From an uncultured Rhodospirillales bacterium (GTDB taxonomy: Bacteria > Pseudomonadota > Alphaproteobacteria > Kiloniellales > Kiloniellaceae), in contig CAJXUS010000033.1 in NCBI GenBank assembly GCA_913060675.1, positions 1-47,271 on the forward strand: a DNA stretch of 47,271 bases, written 5' to 3'. Positions 43,638 through 47,271 of this stretch are shown piece by piece. The notes under the pieces are model-generated. The model searched no databases, had not been told where the DNA came from, and saw only the letters and a program-made list of their open reading frames with translations. How positions within the stretch are numbered: position 1 is the stretch's first letter; each line of letters starts with the position of its first letter. Both the position numbers and the translations under genes were made by a program.

Positions 43638-44726
43638 TTGAGACAGAATTCAATTTATCTGAAAAACGCTCCAGGGGAGAAGAAACAATTGTCGAGACTT
43701 ACCACACACAGGATAAAGCTCTTTATTATTCTTGTTACCTTGTCGGTTCTAGTCGGTTTAGTCGAAAACTATTTCACTTATCCTTCGAATGAGAATGGCT
43801 CTAGTTTTAATAATTATTTTGTTCGCGACCTAAGTGGCTGGATTGTTGGAAGCACCATGCTATGGAGTTTTGAACTGTTCTTTATTCCAAGTCGGCTTGG
43901 TATTGTTTTCCGGCGTATGCATTTTTTATCCGCAATCATCGTAAAATCTTTGGTTGTCGCCGTAATTGTTGCCTCCGCAGCAATTATAACGGGGTATGTA
44001 TTTAAAGGTGAATTCAATACTGTATTCTTTACTCAATCACATTTCACCCGCATTCTTACAATCGTGTTTATCCTCATAATAGTATTGCAAACCGCGACCC
44101 AGGTTGTCCGTATTATTGGGGCAAACACCCTCCTTAATATTATGCTTGGTAAATATCGCCAGCCGGTTCACGAAGATAAAATATTCATGATTTTGGACAT
44201 TACGGGATCGACTGCCCTAGCAGAAAAACTTGGGGATCTCGGGGTGCAATCGATGTTGAACAAATTCTTTTTCGACATCACCGACCCAATATTAGAACAT
44301 GGCGGTGAGATTTATCGCTATGTCGGTGATCAGGTTATCGTTACATGGGACCTCAAAACCGGACCGATAAATATGCGTGTTATTCGGTGCTGCTTTGCGA
44401 TTAACAAGTTGATTATGACCAAGTCCCATGAATACCAGCGTACCTTTGGTATGGTACCTAGCTTTCGCATTGGCCTACACGGGGGACCTGTGGTGATGGG
44501 GCAGTGTGGCGATCAAAAACAAGAGATCTCTTATTTTGGCGATACCATCAACACTGCAGCCCGGATAGAACATCAGTGTAAAGCTCTCGATTGTTCTCTG
44601 GTAATTTCTTCTGAGCTATTAAACCGAATTAGCCTTACAGATGACTACAAGGCCGAGCGTCTGGCCACTGTTCAATTGCGCGGACGACAGGTTGAAACCG
44701 AGCTCTTTACCATCAAAGCAGTTTAA
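43638..44726 (+). CDS. Membrane-bound class III nucleotide cyclase
   Basis: A 362-residue protein with about four membrane helices (residues about 28-45, 64-88, 95-120 and 137-160) and a C-terminal catalytic domain. The metal Asp residues are in IFMILDITGSTALAEKL and YRYVGDQVIVTWD; the rest of the core reads FRIGLHGGPVVMGQCGDQKQ, then SYFGDTINTAARIEHQ. Cyclic AMP is the likely product, as the Lys before the second motif favours adenine. Starts are uncertain: TTG at 43638, or TTG at 43689 with GGGGAG upstream. Its position, just before the VOC gene, gives no hint of the signal sensed. Confidence 0.9.
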   Translation: MRQNSIYLKNAPGEKKQLSRLTTHRIKLFIILVTLSVLVGLVENYFTYPSNENGSSFNNYFVRDLSGWIVGSTMLWSFELFFIPSRLGIVFRRMHFLSAIIVKSLVVAVIVASAAIITGYVFKGEFNTVFFTQSHFTRILTIVFILIIVLQTATQVVRIIGANTLLNIMLGKYRQPVHEDKIFMILDITGSTALAEKLGDLGVQSMLNKFFFDITDPILEHGGEIYRYVGDQVIVTWDLKTGPINMRVIRCCFAINKLIMTKSHEYQRTFGMVPSFRIGLHGGPVVMGQCGDQKQEISYFGDTINTAARIEHQCKALDCSLVISSELLNRISLTDDYKAERLATVQLRGRQVETELFTIKAV

Positions 44727-44741
44727 AGCGGGTACCGCATA

Positions 44742-45134
44742 CTAAAACTGATCATGGCAGACCACGCAAATTTTATTGCCATCGTGGTCACGAAAGTAGG
44801 CGCCATAATAATCTGGGTGGTATTGAGGACGCAGACCGGGTTTTCCGTCGCACCTTCCGCCTAGCTCAAGAACAGCATTATAAGCGCGATCAACCGCTTT
44901 TCGGCTTGGTGCCAGCAATGCCACCATCTGACCATTTCCAGAGGAACTCTTCTGTCCATTTTCCGGAGCTCCAATCAGAAACAGCGGCCGCGCCAGCCCT
45001 GGCGTCATCCAGCCCGCCCATGGTTTCTCTGGTTCTGAAAACTTCAACTGAAGGCCGAGTTCACCCAAGACATTCGAATAAAAATCAAAGGCGCGATCGA
45101 AGTCAGAAATACCGATAAAGACGTGAGAAATCAT
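44742..45134 (-). CDS. VOC family protein
   Basis: A 130-residue single VOC module of the kind often called glyoxalase/bleomycin-resistance protein: MISHVFIGISDFDRAFDFYS, LFLIGAPENGQKSSSGNGQM, then VDRAYNAVLELGGRCDGKPG and YYGAYFRDHDGNKICVVCHD. His, Glu/His and other metal-site positions (SHVFIG, QMVALL, NKICVV) do not match GloA, so it is a different activity. AAGGA precedes the ATG. It converges on the cyclase gene at 15 bases. Confidence 0.88.
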   Translation of the reverse strand: MISHVFIGISDFDRAFDFYSNVLGELGLQLKFSEPEKPWAGWMTPGLARPLFLIGAPENGQKSSSGNGQMVALLAPSRKAVDRAYNAVLELGGRCDGKPGLRPQYHPDYYGAYFRDHDGNKICVVCHDQF

Positions 45135-45276
45135 TACAGCCTTTTCCTTTATTATCGACTGAGCACTTCACCCGACCATATCATACCTCAAACGTATCAT
45201 AGCCCAAACATTTCATAGATAGAGCAACACTCACCCCCTTAACGAATAAGCCCCGATCAAGGTTCCACAATGAGAG

Positions 45277-46410
45277 CTAGCGCAGAATTGTGTGATCGAC
45301 ATCCTTGATATCGCGTTTGCCGCACAAGGCCATAGTGATATCCATTTCGGTGCGGAGGATATCCAGTGTCTTGGTAACACCCGCCTTACCCATGGCACCG
45401 AGACCATAGAGGAAAGGACGGCCAATGTAAGTTCCCTTGGCCCCAAGCGCCACAGCTTTGAGCACATCTTGACCAGAACGGATGCCGCCATCCATATGGA
45501 CTTCGACTTTATCGCCAACAGCCTTAACGATTTCAGGTAAAGCTTCGATGGAAGATATCGCGCCATCAAGCTGACGGCCACCGTGGTTAGAAACAATAAT
45601 GGCATCAGCCCCGGTTTTAAGCGACATCACCGCATCTTCGGCATCAAGAATACCCTTGAGGATCAGTTTGCCGCCCCAACGCTCCTTGATCCAAGCGACG
45701 TCATCCCACGATAACTTGGGGTCAAACTGTTCTGCGGTCCAAGAAGACAGCGAGCTTAAGTCTTCAACCCCTTGTGCGTGGCCAACAATGTTGCCAAAGC
45801 TGCGGTTTTTGGTCCCAAGCATACCCAGACACCAGCCCGGACGGGTCACCACCTGCCAAACGTGATGTGGGGTAAATTTTGGCGGCGTGGAAAGCCCATT
45901 GCGTAAGTCTTTGTGGCGTTGCCCCAGGATTTGAAGATCAAGAGTAAGTACCAATGCAGAGCAACCCGCCGCCTTGGCCCGGTCAATCAAACGCCCGGCA
46001 AATTCTTTGTCTTTCATAACGTAAAGCTGGAACCAGAATGGCTTGGTGGTTTTTTTTGCCACAGCTTCTATGGAACACACCGACATGGTCGAAAGCGTAA
46101 AGGGCACGCCAGCCTCTTCACAGGCCTGTGCCGCAAGGATTTCACCATCAGCCCGCTGCATGCCAGTCAGGCCAGTTGGCGCAATCGCAACGGGCATAGA
46201 AACATCCTGTCCAACCATCTGAGTGGCTAGGGTACGGTTGGTCATATCTACAGCGACACGTTGGCGAAATTTGATTTTCTGGAAATCGCTTTCGTTGGCG
46301 TTATAAGTACTTTCGGTCCAGGAGCCAGAATCAGCGTAGTCAAAGAACATCTTTGGCACACGACGTTGAGCGAGCTTTTTCAAGTCTGAAATTTCAAGTA
46401 TCTGTGCCAT
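45277..46410 (-). CDS. lldD: L-lactate dehydrogenase (FMN, respiratory-chain type)
   Basis: A 377-residue FMN alpha-hydroxy-acid dehydrogenase very close to LldD, which oxidises L-lactate to pyruvate at the membrane and feeds electrons to quinone. It reads PKMFFDYADSGSWTESTYNA, MPVAIAPTGLTGMQRADGE and PFTLSTMSVCSIEAVA, then LTLDLQILGQRHKDLRNGLS and ILKGILDAEDAV. The catalytic His is in IIVSNHGGRQLDGA, and VHMDGGIRSGQDVLKA follows. AGGA precedes the ATG. A GntR regulator of the LldR/PdhR type is divergent, with triple half-sites between them, as in known lactate operons; no lactate permease is in the window. Confidence 0.95.
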   Translation of the reverse strand: MAQILEISDLKKLAQRRVPKMFFDYADSGSWTESTYNANESDFQKIKFRQRVAVDMTNRTLATQMVGQDVSMPVAIAPTGLTGMQRADGEILAAQACEEAGVPFTLSTMSVCSIEAVAKKTTKPFWFQLYVMKDKEFAGRLIDRAKAAGCSALVLTLDLQILGQRHKDLRNGLSTPPKFTPHHVWQVVTRPGWCLGMLGTKNRSFGNIVGHAQGVEDLSSLSSWTAEQFDPKLSWDDVAWIKERWGGKLILKGILDAEDAVMSLKTGADAIIVSNHGGRQLDGAISSIEALPEIVKAVGDKVEVHMDGGIRSGQDVLKAVALGAKGTYIGRPFLYGLGAMGKAGVTKTLDILRTEMDITMALCGKRDIKDVDHTILR

Positions 46411-46479
46411 GTCAGGTTTTCCTATTTAATTATCTGTTCGCAAGGACGTCAAAAATATTGACATATTGGATAATTAATT

Positions 46480-46515
46480 TTACCAATAATGTAAAGTGGT
46501 AAATTTTTATTACCA
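46480..46515. promoter_or_regulatory. Candidate GntR/LldR operator with three half-sites
   Basis: TTACCA (46480-46485), TGGTAA (46497-46502) and TTACCA (46510-46515) make two overlapping inverted repeats. TGGT/ACCA half-sites fit regulators of the FadR/PdhR/LldR group, and the position is between the divergent lldD and regulator genes. Confidence 0.55.
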
Positions 46516-46543
46516 ATTAATAAGTTTACATGAAAGTCATGAG

Positions 46544-47271
46544 ATGGCGTTAAATAAGATCCAGTCAGAAAAACTATCTGATACCGTCGCCAAACAGCTT
46601 GAAAGCTATATCCTCGAAGGGGTTCTTCCTCCTGGGGAATACCTGCCTGCTGAGCGAGAACTGGCGCAACAACTGGATGTTTCAAGACCTTCTCTACGCG
46701 AAGCTCTGCAAAAACTTGAAGCCCAAGGCCTGCTCGAAACTCAAAAAGGTGGTGGCACTCTGGTCAAAAATTTCCTCGGGCCGTCTCTTACGACCCCCCT
46801 CACCGCGATATTCCAAAACCACCCCGATACCGTCGATGACTTTATGGAATTTCGCTCCATCTCTGAAGGCAACGCCGCTTATTATGCCGCAGAGCGCGCC
46901 ACCGAGGCAGACCGTGCCATCCTCACAGCTTGCATAGAAGCCATGGACGCCGCCCACAAAAAAGGTGATCTGGAGTTGGAGGCCAGCATTGATGCTGATT
47001 TCCACATGAACATTGCCGAGGCCGCCCACAACGTGGTTTTACTTCACGTCATCCGCTCCATGGTTGAAGTCCTCAAGCAAGGTGTGTTCCTAAGCCGCAA
47101 ACAGCTCTACACTCACCAAGGATCACGTGACCTGTTGCTCACCCAACACCACGCCATCTACGACGCAATCATGGCTGGCCAACCCGACGCCGCCCACGAT
47201 GCCGCCTGTGACCACCTCGCCTACGTGCAAAAAGCCATCCGCGACCTAGAGCGCGAAGACCACCGCATCGA
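46544..47271 (+). CDS. GntR-family regulator, LldR/PdhR type (incomplete at the right edge)
   Basis: An open frame from the ATG at 46544 to the window end, 242 codons and still open, so the last residues are missing. The N-terminal winged helix reads DTVAKQLESYILEGVLPPGE, then YLPAERELAQQLDVSRPSLR and EALQKLEAQGLLETQKGGGT, the GntR signature. The FCD effector domain follows (FMEFRSISEGNAAYYAAERA, then DADFHMNIAEAAHNVVLLHV and HHAIYDAIMAGQPDAAHDAA, with metal-binding His and Asp of this group). It is divergent from lldD. The natural reading is a lactate- or pyruvate-responsive repressor of lldD. Confidence 0.92.
   Translation, partial: MALNKIQSEKLSDTVAKQLESYILEGVLPPGEYLPAERELAQQLDVSRPSLREALQKLEAQGLLETQKGGGTLVKNFLGPSLTTPLTAIFQNHPDTVDDFMEFRSISEGNAAYYAAERATEADRAILTACIEAMDAAHKKGDLELEASIDADFHMNIAEAAHNVVLLHVIRSMVEVLKQGVFLSRKQLYTHQGSRDLLLTQHHAIYDAIMAGQPDAAHDAACDHLAYVQKAIRDLEREDHRI

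Noticed and set aside
46449..46685. Minus-strand frame near the right end
   Set aside because: It covers the GntR helix-turn-helix region, which is clear on the plus strand.

Overview
The window looks like ordinary chromosome from a free-living, probably marine alphaproteobacterium. Rhodospirillales or a Kiloniella/Terasakiella-like relative is my guess, from gene style only. Base composition is moderate by eye. The gene set is rich in sensory proteins (chemoreceptor, CHASE kinase, hybrid kinase, nucleotide cyclase), orphan solute-binding proteins and small-molecule metabolism. I see no phage, integrase, insertion sequence, CRISPR array, tRNA or rRNA. The first 48 bases are an Illumina Nextera i5 adapter, so position 1 is the raw end of a draft contig. 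The last gene runs off the right edge.

Left part (1-13,884): a secreted bicupin, a secreted unknown, a glyoxalase I with an altered metal ligand, a GNAT acetyltransferase, a DUF805 membrane protein, a ThrE-type exporter, a family II pyrophosphatase, an orphan solute-binding protein, a small tyrosine phosphatase and a Sel1 protein. Then come spermidine synthase next to a flavin amine oxidase, a PEP-mutase-like enzyme behind a repeat array, a membrane-anchored unknown and MTA/SAH nucleosidase. The nucleosidase would clear the methylthioadenosine that spermidine synthase makes.

Middle (13,885-32,600): a VOC gene cut by a TGA exactly where its family has tryptophan; a chemoreceptor whose membrane part looks like the nitrate/nitrite transporter NrtS; two solute-binding proteins in one operon converging on that chemoreceptor; an SDR gene divergent from its TetR regulator with three operator-like palindromes; an MscS channel, beta-helix protein and AraC regulator in tandem; AhpD-like, pirin, LysR and GST genes; and a CHASE histidine kinase.

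Right part (32,600-47,271): RidA, a LysE exporter, a canonical glyoxalase I, several small unknowns, a WYL regulator divergent from an unknown gene, a hybrid kinase, tyrosine phenol-lyase (rather than tryptophanase, by substrate residues), a GYF-RDD membrane protein, a P-loop kinase, a membrane nucleotide cyclase, another VOC protein, and L-lactate dehydrogenase divergent from a GntR/LldR-type regulator.

No single large new system stands out. The best candidates for something new are the NrtS-chemoreceptor fusion with the nearby permease-less binding proteins, and the mscS/beta-helix/araC unit.
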